Assembly (NCBI GenBank): GCA_012033205.1 | Contig: JAAUSO010000068.1 | Coordinates: forward strand, 1 to 33,720 | Length of the DNA stretch: 33,720 nucleotides | Direction: 5' to 3' | Source: Richelia sp. SL_2_1 | GTDB lineage: Bacteria > Cyanobacteriota > Cyanobacteriia > Cyanobacteriales > Nostocaceae | Shown here: positions 6,968 through 16,030 of the stretch, piece after piece | Layout: each line of letters begins with the position of its first letter | How positions within the stretch are numbered: the stretch's first letter is position 1 | Notes under the pieces: generated by a model | Seen by the model: the letters and a program-made list of their open reading frames with translations, nothing else | Told to the model about the DNA's origin: nothing | The model's database searches: none | Made by a program: the position numbers and the translations under genes

Positions 6968-8866
6968 TTTTTTGTTGCAACCACAAACAAAAGCGATAAT
7001 CGCAGATGCTTTGAGTATGATATCTTGCGATGGTGCTTCTTTGACACTTAATTTACAGTTGGGAAGTTGGCGATCGCCATTTTCAATATTTTGTAAACTG
7101 TCGAAATTTGCCAGAATAACAATTCTATCTCCGGGTTCTAAAGGTGATTTATCCCAGTAACTAGGCATGATTTTAGGATGGGATTGTTTATATGTTTGGT
7201 AGAGAATAGGTACAACTTGATAACCATAAGCAAGTTCAAACAGGAAATATCCATTTAAGGTATCTCCTTGTTTAATAGTGTATTCTGCAACCAAAATAGT
7301 TTGCTCATTCATCCGCAACATATTACGAATGTGTTTACCAAAAGCATTACTTACAAATGTTTCTGCTGAAAGTTCATAATCATTAATTACTTTTGCATAA
7401 GGTAAATATTCCTTAATTTCGTTGGTTTTATGATAGTCAAAAGTGCGAATAATTAAAGTACAGTTAGGATTTACTTGATAAGCTTTTAAACTAATATTGA
7501 TATTGTCATCTTCATTATCGGTGACAACAACAACGCTTTTAGCATTAGCAAGATTTACTTTTTGCAAATTATCAACAAAATTACCAATTAATAATTGCAT
7601 ATGTGGTAAAACACTGCGTTTTATCTTTTTATCATTCATCCCAAATACTGGTTGCTGCCATTTTTGTAAAAAATCTGCAATTTTCTCTCCCAGTTGACTT
7701 AAACCAATTACCACAATATGGTTACGTTTAGGATAAATAAATAACTGCTGAAATTTTTCGTTTAATACCCATTGAGTTAACCAAGCTTGTAATACACCCA
7801 TTAATAGGATACCGCTCAGCATATAGAAAAAATTTATTGTTCGTTCTAATATCTCTGGTTGTAATATTGTTTGTTTATCGTCTCTTAAATAAACAGCATC
7901 GTATCCCCCCAAAAGCATCACGGCAGAGGTATATAAAGCTTTTAATGGATGATATTCCAAAGTAATACTTAGAATTACAACACCAATAATTAATAAAATC
8001 AACCAAGTTAAGAATACGATGCGAATAATTGGTTGATTAATTTGCTGTTTAATCCATCCTTGTACAGCAAGAGTTTTTTGTACTCCTTTTTTTCTAGATA
8101 AAAAATCAATAATTATTTGCTTAAAACTACTATCTTCTTCTGAAGGTAAAGAAGATGATTCACCATATAAATGAACTAACTTATTATTAACTTCTATATA
8201 AATAACTTCATCATTGGGATGCAATATTAAATTGGGTTTCCAATTGTGAAATAAAGTCGGAAGCTGTTTTCTTGCGGGAATATGACTGAGTATTCGACAA
8301 TCTTTAGTATTAATTTGATGTAATTGACGACTCCGCCATTTATGATAGGGATGAATTTTAACTTTAAATATCCCCACCCATTCATCTTCCAATTGAAAGA
8401 AACCGCGATTTTCATCTCCTAAAGCACGAGTTGCAATTATTTGTGCTGGTAATTCTGTTGCATCACAAACTATTAAATTATTGATATTTAGCTCGTTTCT
8501 ATCATGTAAATTCTTTTGAGATGAACGTACAATTACACGAGCTTGAAGATGAAGTTTACTTATCTCATGAGCTACTTTTATATTTACTAATTCATCATCT
8601 GTAACTATTAGTATCGCTCGACATTCTTTGATATTAGCTTGTTGTAAAATATCTAATTCTTGAATATCTCCAATTAAATAATTATTTTTCAGATAATTTG
8701 GTATCCCATCAACTTGCCATTTAATTTTTTCCTGTTTATCAATTGCAATTACAGGTACACCAAAATTCTTGAGTAACTTGACACAATGTTGACCTAAACT
8801 ACCCAAACCACAAACTATAAAATGCGAAGATTGAGTCGATTGATTCTGTTGTTCAGATAGCGACAT
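6959..8866 (-). CDS. Membrane protein with two TrkA-N (RCK) domains, tail frameshifted
   Basis: A 635-residue protein. The order is a Rossmann TrkA-N domain with GLGSLG (residues 20-25), a beta-rich middle (about 155-235), a membrane part with helices at about 282-302 and 344-368 and a re-entrant-like AVMLLGGYDAVY (315-326), then a second TrkA-N domain with GLSQLG (388-393) and further ligand-binding sequence to about 610. TrkA-N/RCK domains bind NAD(H) and gate K+ channels or transporters. The pore segment recalls a K+ filter but has LLGGYD where TVGYGD is usual, so selectivity is uncertain. The frame stops at 6959, just after six As; adding one A continues it to 6843 with family-like sequence (see the 6843-6967 entry). 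The repaired protein would have about 674 residues. Confidence 0.85.
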   Translation of the reverse strand: MSLSEQQNQSTQSSHFIVCGLGSLGQHCVKLLKNFGVPVIAIDKQEKIKWQVDGIPNYLKNNYLIGDIQELDILQQANIKECRAILIVTDDELVNIKVAHEISKLHLQARVIVRSSQKNLHDRNELNINNLIVCDATELPAQIIATRALGDENRGFFQLEDEWVGIFKVKIHPYHKWRSRQLHQINTKDCRILSHIPARKQLPTLFHNWKPNLILHPNDEVIYIEVNNKLVHLYGESSSLPSEEDSSFKQIIIDFLSRKKGVQKTLAVQGWIKQQINQPIIRIVFLTWLILLIIGVVILSITLEYHPLKALYTSAVMLLGGYDAVYLRDDKQTILQPEILERTINFFYMLSGILLMGVLQAWLTQWVLNEKFQQLFIYPKRNHIVVIGLSQLGEKIADFLQKWQQPVFGMNDKKIKRSVLPHMQLLIGNFVDNLQKVNLANAKSVVVVTDNEDDNINISLKAYQVNPNCTLIIRTFDYHKTNEIKEYLPYAKVINDYELSAETFVSNAFGKHIRNMLRMNEQTILVAEYTIKQGDTLNGYFLFELAYGYQVVPILYQTYKQSHPKIMPSYWDKSPLEPGDRIVILANFDSLQNIENGDRQLPNCKLSVKEAPSQDIILKASAIIAFVCGCNKKWH

Positions 8867-9217
8867 TTAGGAAACCTATATAATTATAATTTTTGTTTGG
8901 CTTCGAGTAATTAATAGTGATACGTGTATTTCGATTTACAATCGAACAATAATTTGATGAGATGGGATAAATGCAATAAATAACTCAAATAATAAATATA
9001 TTTTTTGTGCTGATTAATTGTGAGAAATACAACAATTAACTTTAAATATAGGAAGGATGCCAAAAATATTATATACAAGTATTTCTTGATAATTTGATGT
9101 TTGAAATACCCTAATAAGAAAAACATTTAATCATTAAATTAATTCATCATAATTTAAATGATATTTATTTAAATTAACGTGAATTCGATGTTCATTCCTT
9201 CGATTATTCGTGGGGTT

Positions 9218-9281
9218 AGAAGTCGGGTTTTTATGATGATTGTTTGTTACAACCCAGACTTATCTTAAAAACCCGACTTCT
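9218..9281. repeat. AGAAGTCGGG stem-loop repeat, copy 2
   Basis: AGAAGTCGGGTTTTT and AAAAACCCGACTTCT form the arms, with a loop of about 34 bases. It sits in the 596-bp gap 8867-9462 between the divergent-looking start of the TrkA-N gene and the end of the TPR gene. The rest of that gap is very AT-rich and holds only the hairpin at 9361-9394; no gene could be supported there. Confidence 0.85.
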
Positions 9282-9360
9282 TTCTATTCGTTGAATTCAT
9301 GTTAAATTAAACTTAATCTGATATTAAACAACTATCAATAGTAATCTGTGGTGGAAACAT

Positions 9361-9397
9361 AAAAAACCCGGTATTCTCAAAAAACCGGGTTTTTACT
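9361..9397 (-). terminator. Bidirectional terminator after the TPR gene
   Basis: AAAAACCCGGT and ACCGGGTTTTT arms enclose a short loop, with A and T tracts on both sides, so it can work in either direction. It lies about 70 bases after the stop of the minus-strand TPR gene (stop at 9463). Confidence 0.75.
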
Positions 9398-9462
9398 TGA
9401 TGAAATTACAAAAATTATCGTTTAATTATCCTGATAAATTATCCAAAATTCAAACTGAAAAC

Positions 9463-10566
9463 TTACTGAAATTTCAAATCTTCTTCTGTTGTAATTGGTA
9501 TTTCCGTTTCAGAAGGTGATTCTCCCGAAAATTCGATTTCACGATTTTCTAAAGTTTCTGAAGGTTGTTCCCCTTCATCATTACCAGGAATAATAACAGA
9601 CGACTCTGGAGCATCTTCAACTGCCGTTGGTGCTTGCTTATCTTGAGATGAAACAATTTCTTGCATCAACTGCTCAATGACTTCTGTTTGTTCAATGTTA
9701 CCTTGTTTGCGATACTCTTTATGAGCGCGTTTGAGAACTTGCTGAGCTTTCTTCAATTCCCCTTGCTTATAAAAAGCTATTCCCAAATTGTAATAAGCAG
9801 AAGGATTATCCGGAATGCGACGAATTGCTTGAATATAAGTCTCAATCGCTTCGGGAGTTTGACCTCTAACTGCTAATAAACCAGCTAAATTATTATATGC
9901 TGCAATATTCTGGGGATTTAACACTAAAACTTCTCGATAAGCAGAAATCGCTTTACCTGTATCTCCTTGTTGCTGCAAAGCTATTCCCAAATTAAAGTAA
10001 GCATTGACATTGTTTCTGTCAAGATGAATTGATTGTTCGTAAGCTGCGATCGCTTCTTCAATTTGTCCTTGTTGATACAATACTAAGCCGAGATTATACT
10101 GAGCATTAGCCATTGTCGGCTCAACTACTAATGCTTGACGGTAAGCGGTAATTGCAGCTTCATTTTGTTCTTGTTTGTGCAACGCTAAACCCAAATTATA
10201 ATAAGCTTCTGCTAAATCGGGATTCAGACGAATTGCTTCTCCATACTCTTGTACCGCTGCATCCAAACGATTTTGCCGATAAAATATATTACCTAAATAA
10301 TTCCGTGCTGCACCAAGATTAGAATCGCGACTTAAAGCAGCCCGTAAAGCCGATTCAGCCCCTTGTAAATCGCCAGTATTATAACGCATAACTCCCTGCT
10401 GAAACAAACCAGCAGCTTCTAAATCTTGGGTGACAGCGGTTTGTGCTAAAAGCTTATTTCCCGGTAAATCCGCGATCGCAATTCCCAAAAAGGTAGCACA
10501 GGAGCAAAATAGTAAAGGAACAGCAGCGCGAATAATACGCTGAATATTTGCAAATTTTTGAGACAT
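9463..10566 (-). CDS. Exported TPR-repeat protein
   Basis: About 367 residues. The N-terminus (MSQKFANIQRIIRAAVPLLF... to LLAQ) is a signal peptide or membrane anchor of roughly 40 residues. Tetratricopeptide repeats follow in close succession over most of the next 230 residues, for example AEAYYNLGLALHKQEQNEAA and NAYFNLGIALQQQGDTGKAI, about seven units. The last ~75 residues are acidic, low-complexity and probably disordered. TPR domains bind partner proteins, so it is likely a scaffold in the periplasm or lumen; no partner can be named. An upstream GTG at 10584 is possible, but the ATG at 10566 is preceded by AGGGAAAG at a proper distance and is preferred. QueA lies upstream on the same strand, 155 bp away or more. 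Confidence 0.85.
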   Translation of the reverse strand: MSQKFANIQRIIRAAVPLLFCSCATFLGIAIADLPGNKLLAQTAVTQDLEAAGLFQQGVMRYNTGDLQGAESALRAALSRDSNLGAARNYLGNIFYRQNRLDAAVQEYGEAIRLNPDLAEAYYNLGLALHKQEQNEAAITAYRQALVVEPTMANAQYNLGLVLYQQGQIEEAIAAYEQSIHLDRNNVNAYFNLGIALQQQGDTGKAISAYREVLVLNPQNIAAYNNLAGLLAVRGQTPEAIETYIQAIRRIPDNPSAYYNLGIAFYKQGELKKAQQVLKRAHKEYRKQGNIEQTEVIEQLMQEIVSSQDKQAPTAVEDAPESSVIIPGNDEGEQPSETLENREIEFSGESPSETEIPITTEEDLKFQ

Positions 10567-10663
10567 TTTAGGCTTTCCCTGCACTTATTACTAGATGCTG
10601 TTTAAGTTAGAATGCCCATAATCGAGAGTAAAATTGAAGTTCTTTGAATAATTTTTGAATAGG

Positions 10664-10692
10664 TAATGGGTAATTGGTAATTGGTAATGGGT
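10664..10692. repeat. Short heptamer array (GGTAATT)n
   Basis: About four units of the 7-mer GGTAATT/GGTAATG lie between the TPR gene and queA. It is another STRR-type array. Confidence 0.7.
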
Positions 10693-10720
10693 GAACAACG
10701 AGACAGTTAACTATTAACTC

Positions 10721-11917
10721 CTAACTCTTGATTGCTTCAGGTAGTATCAACATGGCATCACCGAAGGAATAGAAGCGATATCGAGATTTTATTGCTTCTT
10801 GATATACATTCAATAATCGTTTTCTCCCAATTAAAGCACTTACCAACATCAGTAAACTCGAACGTGGTAAATGAAAGTTGGTAATTAAACCTTGTACTAC
10901 TCGCCATTTATAACCAGGATATATAAATAAGTTGGTTTCACCGCAAAATGGCTGTAATTCCCCTTCACCTGCTTTTGCTGCTCCTTCTAAAGCTCTGACT
11001 ACTGTTGTTCCAACCGCAATAACTCTTCCACCTTTGGCTTTGGTAGCACGGATTTGCTCTACTGTTTCGATTGGTACTTCAATCCATTCTTTATGCATTT
11101 CGTGAGTAGTTACGTCTTCTACTTCTACCGGACGAAATGTACCGACTCCCACGTGTAAGGTGACAAAAGCTTGATTAATTCCAGTTTGCTGCAATGTTTC
11201 TAATAATTGAGGAGTAAAATGCAGCCCTGCTGTGGGTGCTGCCACTGCTCCAGGATGTTCAGCATAAACTGTCTGATACTGTTGGCTTGCGGCATTACTC
11301 GCCGTAATATAAGGCGGTAAGGGTATTTCTCCAAATATATCTAATAGCTGTATCAAAGATATTCCAGGAGGTAAATCAAATTGCAGCAACCTTCCTCCTG
11401 TCGCTTCGTCAGTTTGCAAAACTTTTGCAACTAATTCTTTGTCAGGTTCTAAACTATCTTTCCTTGGCTCAAAAATAATCTCGCTACCTGGCTTGAACCG
11501 CTTTCCCGGTTTAACTAATGCTAACCAACAATTGTGCTGCAATTCTTCCAACAGCAAAACTTCTATTTGCGCTCCCGTAGATTTACGTCCGTATAGTCTC
11601 GCTGGTATGACTTTTGTATCATTCATTACTAGTAAATCCTGGGGACGAAGAATCACTGGTAAATCCCGAAAAATTTTATTTCTAGGTAATTTTTGTATCT
11701 CAGTATCAAGTGAATCTACTACTAATAAACGCGAACTATCTCTGGGAACAACGGGGTTTTGAGCAATTAATTCAGGAGGTAAATCATAGTCGTATCCATC
11801 TAAGGAGCAGTCTAGATTAACATCTGTAGTAATTTGGCTTGAAGGGTAAATACCTTGAGATAAGCAGGTTTCTGACTCAGAAGAATTGGGTTTTCCCATA
11901 AAATGTGGTTGCTGCAT
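10721..11917 (-). CDS. queA: S-adenosylmethionine:tRNA ribosyltransferase-isomerase
   Basis: A 398-residue QueA. It transfers and rearranges the ribosyl part of AdoMet onto preQ1 at tRNA position 34 to make epoxyqueuosine, the penultimate step of queuosine synthesis. Family hallmarks are [14 protein letters not shown] followed by [36 protein letters not shown], the [13 protein letters not shown] block and [20 protein letters not shown]. The conserved domain starts only at about residue 40; the first ~38 residues are a non-conserved, polar extension, which is common in cyanobacterial QueA entries as I recall them. The ATG at 11917 was kept; a second ATG is at 11899. No other queuosine gene lies nearby. 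Confidence 0.96.
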   Translation of the reverse strand: MQQPHFMGKPNSSESETCLSQGIYPSSQITTDVNLDCSLDGYDYDLPPELIAQNPVVPRDSSRLLVVDSLDTEIQKLPRNKIFRDLPVILRPQDLLVMNDTKVIPARLYGRKSTGAQIEVLLLEELQHNCWLALVKPGKRFKPGSEIIFEPRKDSLEPDKELVAKVLQTDEATGGRLLQFDLPPGISLIQLLDIFGEIPLPPYITASNAASQQYQTVYAEHPGAVAAPTAGLHFTPQLLETLQQTGINQAFVTLHVGVGTFRPVEVEDVTTHEMHKEWIEVPIETVEQIRATKAKGGRVIAVGTTVVRALEGAAKAGEGELQPFCGETNLFIYPGYKWRVVQGLITNFHLPRSSLLMLVSALIGRKRLLNVYQEAIKSRYRFYSFGDAMLILPEAIKS

Positions 11918-12055
11918 TGATATTTATAATTTTTTAAGATAAAAAATCTTAATTATAGTTTATAAAAGAAATCTACATTATTAACCCTAAGTGATATTAA
12001 GCATATTATCAGTTAGAGTATATTTAAGTAATACGCAAAATTCCAGATAAAAATT

Positions 12056-12093
12056 GGGTAAACCTCCCCATCCAAAAACGGGGGCTTTTACCC
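12056..12093. repeat. Long imperfect hairpin upstream of the 12168 gene
   Basis: GGGTAAA...TCCCC pairs with GGGGG...TTTTACCC around a loop of about 10 bases. It lies between the divergent queA and the 12168 gene. No U-tract follows, so it is more likely a dispersed intergenic hairpin or an mRNA leader structure than a terminator. Confidence 0.5.
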
Positions 12094-12167
12094 TACCGGA
12101 GTTGGGGTCTATATATCAATAATAGAAATGTAGAGATGTAAAGTTGGCTTTGATCCCAAGCACTAAG

Positions 12168-12557
12168 ATGGAATATTTGTATTACCTGGCAAATGCCAGT
12201 TTAACTTTAAGGGTAGTTCAATATTTGCACGCTAGACCCCGGATACCTGTTTCCTTCATCACCGTAATTCATCAGATAGATGGTTGGGTGGTTAGAGTCA
12301 AACTTGATTATCAGATTTCTCCTGATTTAGATGGTGATATCCGGTCTTTTTTGAACGAGTTAGGAATTCGTTACGAACCTCCAATGCGAGTACAAATGGC
12401 ACTTTGGAGTTTGGAAGCACAACAAAATCCCGTTGAAGTCATGCGTCGTTATCAAGTCGCCATTGTTTCTCACGGTAGCCCCGACAAAGAAGAAATTGAA
12501 GCATTCCGGCAACAATTTGTTAGAGGATTGGGCTACTGTCCGGAAACCCTAGCATGA
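12168..12557 (+). CDS. Conserved hypothetical cytoplasmic protein
   Basis: A 129-residue protein from the ATG at 12168; an in-frame TTG at 12144 would add eight residues. It has no signal peptide or membrane segment. The sequence is mixed alpha/beta with HARPRIPVSFITVIHQIDGW, VKLDYQISPDL and a C-terminal helix rich in charged residues ending GLGYCPETLA. I think I have seen similar proteins in other cyanobacteria but cannot name a family. It looks truly coding: ordered composition, codon use like its neighbours, no low complexity. No Shine-Dalgarno sequence stands out at either start. It is convergent with the yraN gene, 84 bp away. Confidence 0.7.
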   Translation: MEYLYYLANASLTLRVVQYLHARPRIPVSFITVIHQIDGWVVRVKLDYQISPDLDGDIRSFLNELGIRYEPPMRVQMALWSLEAQQNPVEVMRRYQVAIVSHGSPDKEEIEAFRQQFVRGLGYCPETLA

Positions 12558-12641
12558 TAATTGTTGCTGTATCTAACTTTTATAGCTAGGTGGTTATTAA
12601 TTGATAATTGGTAATTTATCTATTTGTATCTATCACGAATA

Positions 12642-13099
12642 TTACTCATTGTCAATTGAATACTCAAATGCTGCGGCAATGTATTCTTCTAAAATTAAAT
12701 AATATCCCGATACTGATAAACTAGCTAAAAAATTTGTTTGAGTTATTTTTCTCTGACAGCAAACAATAGCTACATCAAACTGGCAAAGATAGTCTGCTTT
12801 TTCAGGAAACTTTGCCAGAAACATCGCAGCAGTGCGGCAAAGTTTAGCTTGTTTTTTTGTGCTAAAGCCATTCTTCCTTGAGCATCCCAACTACCCGGAG
12901 AACGGGTTTTGACTTCGACGAATGCTAAGGTAACGGTACCCAAATTATCTTCCCTTTCGGCAATAATATCAATTTCTCCCCAACGACAGTGCCAGCGACG
13001 ATGTAGAATTATCCAACCCGTAGATTTGAGCCATTGGGTTACGAAGTCTTCACCTAAAGCACCAATATCGGGATAATGAGAAGAGGAATGGTTCGTCAT
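12642..13099 (-). pseudogene. yraN: YraN (UPF0102) endonuclease-like protein, split by a -1 frameshift
   Basis: Two overlapping frames together make one YraN protein of about 152 residues. Frame A (from ATG at 13099) has GALGEDFVTQWLKSTGWIIL, GEIDIIAE and FVEVKTR, the GEID-x-EVK core of a restriction-endonuclease-like fold. After QGRMALAQK it goes off into unrelated sequence. The family-like continuation, KKQAKLCRTAAMFLAKFPEK and LCQFDVAIV, is in the next frame and runs to 12642. The switch lies in the A7 run (12852-12858 on the plus strand); eight As would join the frames. The zero-frame codons there are CAA AAA AAC, containing A AAA AAC, a -1 slippery heptamer, so a full protein might still be made by slippage. 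YraN function is unsettled. The start is 16 bp from the divergent pentapeptide gene. Confidence 0.8.
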
Positions 13100-13115
13100 G
13101 AGCAGCTAAATTATC

Positions 13116-13622
13116 ATGATTTTTACTAAAAGTAACTGGATTAAGGTAAGTATACTTAGTTTATTATTTTGGGGAATAGTTTGTATTTTGCCGTCAAATT
13201 TAACTCCCCAAGCTTTTGCATTGGATTATGACAAAGAAATTTTAATCGAAGCTGATTTCTCCAATCGCGATTTAACGGATTCTAGTTTTACGAAAGCGAA
13301 TCTTCGCGATAGCAACTTTAGTAATTCTAATTTGCAGGGTGTAAGATTTTTCGCGACTAATTTGGAGTCAGCAAATTTAAGGAATACCAACCTCAGATAT
13401 GCGACTTTAGATTCCGCACGTTTAGTAAAAGCAGATTTGACAAATGCAGTGTTAGAAGGTGCATTTGCATCCAACGCTAGATTCGACGGTGCGATTATTG
13501 ATGGTGCTGATTTTACGGATGTGTTATTACGTAACGATGAGCAAGAGAAATTATGTCAATTAGCCAAAGGTACTAATTCTACTACAGGGCGCAATACTCG
13601 CGATACTTTGTATTGTTCGTAG
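13116..13622 (+). CDS. Exported (lumenal/periplasmic) pentapeptide-repeat protein
   Basis: A 168-residue protein with a cleavable signal peptide: basic start (MIFTKSNWIK), hydrophobic core at about 11-25 and an AFA motif at 33-35, so cleavage is likely near residue 35. Residues about 42-130 are pentapeptide repeats (ADFSNRDLTDSSF, ANLRNTNLRYATL, ADLTNAVLEGA), followed by a short tail with two cysteines (about 147 and 167) that could form a disulfide. Similar short exported pentapeptide proteins are known from the thylakoid lumen of cyanobacteria and chloroplasts; their role is unknown. It diverges from yraN with only 16 bp between start codons, so its promoter must overlap the yraN coding region. 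Confidence 0.88.
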   Translation: MIFTKSNWIKVSILSLLFWGIVCILPSNLTPQAFALDYDKEILIEADFSNRDLTDSSFTKANLRDSNFSNSNLQGVRFFATNLESANLRNTNLRYATLDSARLVKADLTNAVLEGAFASNARFDGAIIDGADFTDVLLRNDEQEKLCQLAKGTNSTTGRNTRDTLYCS

Positions 13623-13663
13623 GTCAAATATAGCAAATTTCGGTTGAGTCCAATACACTAAAA

Positions 13664-13720
13664 CCTCACCCCCATCCCCTCTCCGTATATTAGGAGAGGG
13701 GTTAAGAGAGCGGGGTGAGG
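13664..13720. repeat. Nested inverted repeat (CCTCACCCC...GGGGTGAGG)
   Basis: CCTCACCCC and GGGGTGAGG form the outer arms and CCCCTCTCC and GGAGAGGGG the inner arms. This is a GC-rich dispersed repeat that I recognise as common between genes in cyanobacterial genomes. It lies between two convergent genes and could also block transcription. Confidence 0.8.
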
Positions 13721-13769
13721 TAATATTTGTATTCCACCCAAGTGAAAACCGCTATATATCCTAATCATC

Positions 13770-13833
13770 AGAAGTCGGGTTTTTAGATTACTTATTTGTA
13801 AGAGCAGAAAATATTTATAAAAACCCGACTTCT
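13770..13833. repeat. AGAAGTCGGG stem-loop repeat, copy 3
   Basis: AGAAGTCGGGTTTTT and AAAAACCCGACTTCT arms around a loop of about 34 bases. It lies 20 bases past the stop of the minus-strand primase gene and may serve as its terminator. Confidence 0.85.
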
Positions 13834-13853
13834 CAAAACCCACATCAACTAGA

Positions 13854-15815
13854 TTAAGATTCTCCGATAGAAAAACATCGCTGTTGATCTAATTCTTTCA
13901 AACGTTTTTTTTCAGCCATAAAAGCTTGATAATAAGATTGATATTGTTCTGGTTGGGTTTCTGCATTGGTTTGCTCCCAAAGTTCGTAAAAGTGACGGAA
14001 GCGTTTTTCTCGCAATACTTTTTCCATGCTCAGAGTTGCTCTTAAAATTTGCAGGGGAGTGCGAATTATTTGCTGTTGGGCTGTTTCATTTAAGTGGAAT
14101 AAATGAGAGACTAATTCTATTTGTTCCGGAAATTCTAAATATCTATCTTGCAAAGTTGAGATTAATTCTGTGGAATAATTTGGATTAGAAATATCTGCTG
14201 ATTGAATTTCGACAATTTGTTGCCATAACAATCGGTGATGAGACAAGCTAAATTGTAAATCTCTGGCTTCTAAACTTTCAATAATCGTTTTTCGGTATTC
14301 TGGAGAATGTAAATAAATTAGTAATAATAAACTTTCGGCTTCTTCTAAAAGGCTGTATTCTTTAGGAATTGATTTGAAAGCATTCCCGGAATTATCTTTA
14401 CTTTCGCGGTTTAAAGATGGAGATGTATAACTTTTATTTTTATAATTTACTCCTTCTGATTTATGATGAGAAGAAATTTGAGTTAATAAATTTTCTACTC
14501 GTAATGGAGTAAGTCTAGTGTCTCCTAAACTGAGTATTTCCGCACAACGAGAAACATAATAATCTCGCGTATCGGTATTATCTATATTCTTTAATAACTT
14601 AACCATTTGCTGACAGACTTTTTGAAAATCTGTAGCTTGTTTTAAATCACAATCTTTGGTAATTTGTTCAATCTGCCAATCTAACCATAACGGTGAATTT
14701 GCTAACAGTTGTTGATAATCTTCTGAAGTATGACTAAACAAGTATTCATCAGCATCTTTACCATCAGGAATATTGAGAATTTTGAGTTGAACTTCACCCT
14801 TATAAGCTAAATTCGCAACTTCACCAATTGCTCTTTCTGCTGCAAGAGTTCCAGCTTTATCCGCATCAAAATTGAGGATTAACTGCTTAGAATCGCTGTA
14901 ACGCATAGCTAAACGCACTTGTTCAATACTTAAAGCCGTACCCAACGAAGCAACAACATTATTAATTCCAACTGCATGAAGAGCGATAACATCAAAATAA
15001 CCTTCCACCACCACAGCTTGGTCAAATTGGGAAATACCAGATTTGGCTTTATCTAATCCGAATAACGTTCTACCTTTATGAAAAACTTCGGTTTCCGGTG
15101 AATTTAAATATTTAGGTTGTTCATCATCTAAACTTCTACCACCAAAAGCAATTACTTTCCCGGTAATATCGTGAATAGGAATCATTAAACGGTTGCGAAA
15201 AGCATCATAATAACCCCTACCTTCTGCACGAGATTTAATTAATCCTGCTTTATCCAATAACTGTACCGGATAACGTTTATCTTCGACTAAATAACGATAT
15301 AAAATTTCCCAACCAACTGGAGCATAACCTAACTCAAACTTTTTAATAGTTTCATCTGTTAACTTGCGCTGTTGTTGAAGATATTCTAAAGCAACTTCCC
15401 CACTTGGTTGCCATAAAGCGTGTTGATAAAAGCGCGAAGCCACCTCAAGAACTTCGTATATTTGTTTACGCTCTGATATTTGACGCTGTAATTCTTGTCG
15501 TTGTTCGGGTTCTAATGTTTCTACAGGTACTTGATAGCGTCGTGCTAAATCTAAGACAACTTCAGCAAAAGAACGTTTATCCAACTCCATCATGAATTTA
15601 ATTACATTCCCTCCAGCTTGACAGCCAAAACAGTAATACATCTGTTTGCTAGGACTTACACTAAAGCTAGGAGTTTTTTCATTGTGGAAAGGACATAATC
15701 CTAAAAAATCTTTACCACGCTTGCGTAAAACAACTCGCTCTGATATGACATCAACAATGTCAGCCCGTTGTTTGACTTCTTCAATAGTATCTTGGTGCAA
15801 GCGGGGGATTTGCAT
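13854..15815 (-). CDS. dnaG: DNA primase
   Basis: A 653-residue DnaG of normal cyanobacterial length. It makes the short RNA primers for DNA replication. The N-terminal CHC2 zinc-binding domain shows C41, H44, C62 and C65 (CPFHNEKT and YYCFGC). The catalytic core follows with RFRNRLMIPI-like DAFRNRLMIPIHD and GGRSLD, then the TOPRIM region with VVEGYFDVIALH and the acidic LNFDADKAGTLAAERA. The C-terminal ~200 residues, after a linker rich in Ser/Asn/Lys, are the helicase-binding domain. It is complete, with no frameshift. The ATG at 15815 gives the usual start (MQIPRLHQDTIEEVKQRADI). Confidence 0.98.
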   Translation of the reverse strand: MQIPRLHQDTIEEVKQRADIVDVISERVVLRKRGKDFLGLCPFHNEKTPSFSVSPSKQMYYCFGCQAGGNVIKFMMELDKRSFAEVVLDLARRYQVPVETLEPEQRQELQRQISERKQIYEVLEVASRFYQHALWQPSGEVALEYLQQQRKLTDETIKKFELGYAPVGWEILYRYLVEDKRYPVQLLDKAGLIKSRAEGRGYYDAFRNRLMIPIHDITGKVIAFGGRSLDDEQPKYLNSPETEVFHKGRTLFGLDKAKSGISQFDQAVVVEGYFDVIALHAVGINNVVASLGTALSIEQVRLAMRYSDSKQLILNFDADKAGTLAAERAIGEVANLAYKGEVQLKILNIPDGKDADEYLFSHTSEDYQQLLANSPLWLDWQIEQITKDCDLKQATDFQKVCQQMVKLLKNIDNTDTRDYYVSRCAEILSLGDTRLTPLRVENLLTQISSHHKSEGVNYKNKSYTSPSLNRESKDNSGNAFKSIPKEYSLLEEAESLLLLIYLHSPEYRKTIIESLEARDLQFSLSHHRLLWQQIVEIQSADISNPNYSTELISTLQDRYLEFPEQIELVSHLFHLNETAQQQIIRTPLQILRATLSMEKVLREKRFRHFYELWEQTNAETQPEQYQSYYQAFMAEKKRLKELDQQRCFSIGES

Positions 15816-15832
15816 GATTACTTGATGGTAGT

Positions 15833-15955
15833 TAGTTGATGGTTGATGGTGGTTAGTTGATGGTTGTTGGTTGATGGTTGTTGGTTGCCTGTTGCCTGTT
15901 GCCTTTAACCTTTAACCTCTAACTTTTGACCTTTGACCTTTAAACTTTAACCTTT
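15833..15955. repeat. Cluster of heptamer repeats between dnaG and the amidase gene
   Basis: Three types of 7-mer lie side by side: GTTGATG/GTTGTTG variants (15833-15883), three exact copies of GTTGCCT (15884-15904), and TTAACCT/TTGACCT variants (15905-15955). They fill most of the space between the divergent dnaG and amidase genes. Confidence 0.85.
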
Positions 15956-16030
15956 ATATCCTTGTTCCCAGTACCAGAATGTTGTAAACAATCTTTTACG
16001 ATAACTTTATAATCAGAGGAAATACTGAAA

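Noticed and set aside
8911-9126. 71-residue minus-strand ORF in the gap before the TrkA-N gene
   Set aside because: Composition is only hydrophobic and Lys/Tyr-rich, as expected of AT-rich DNA; no start signal or family motif.
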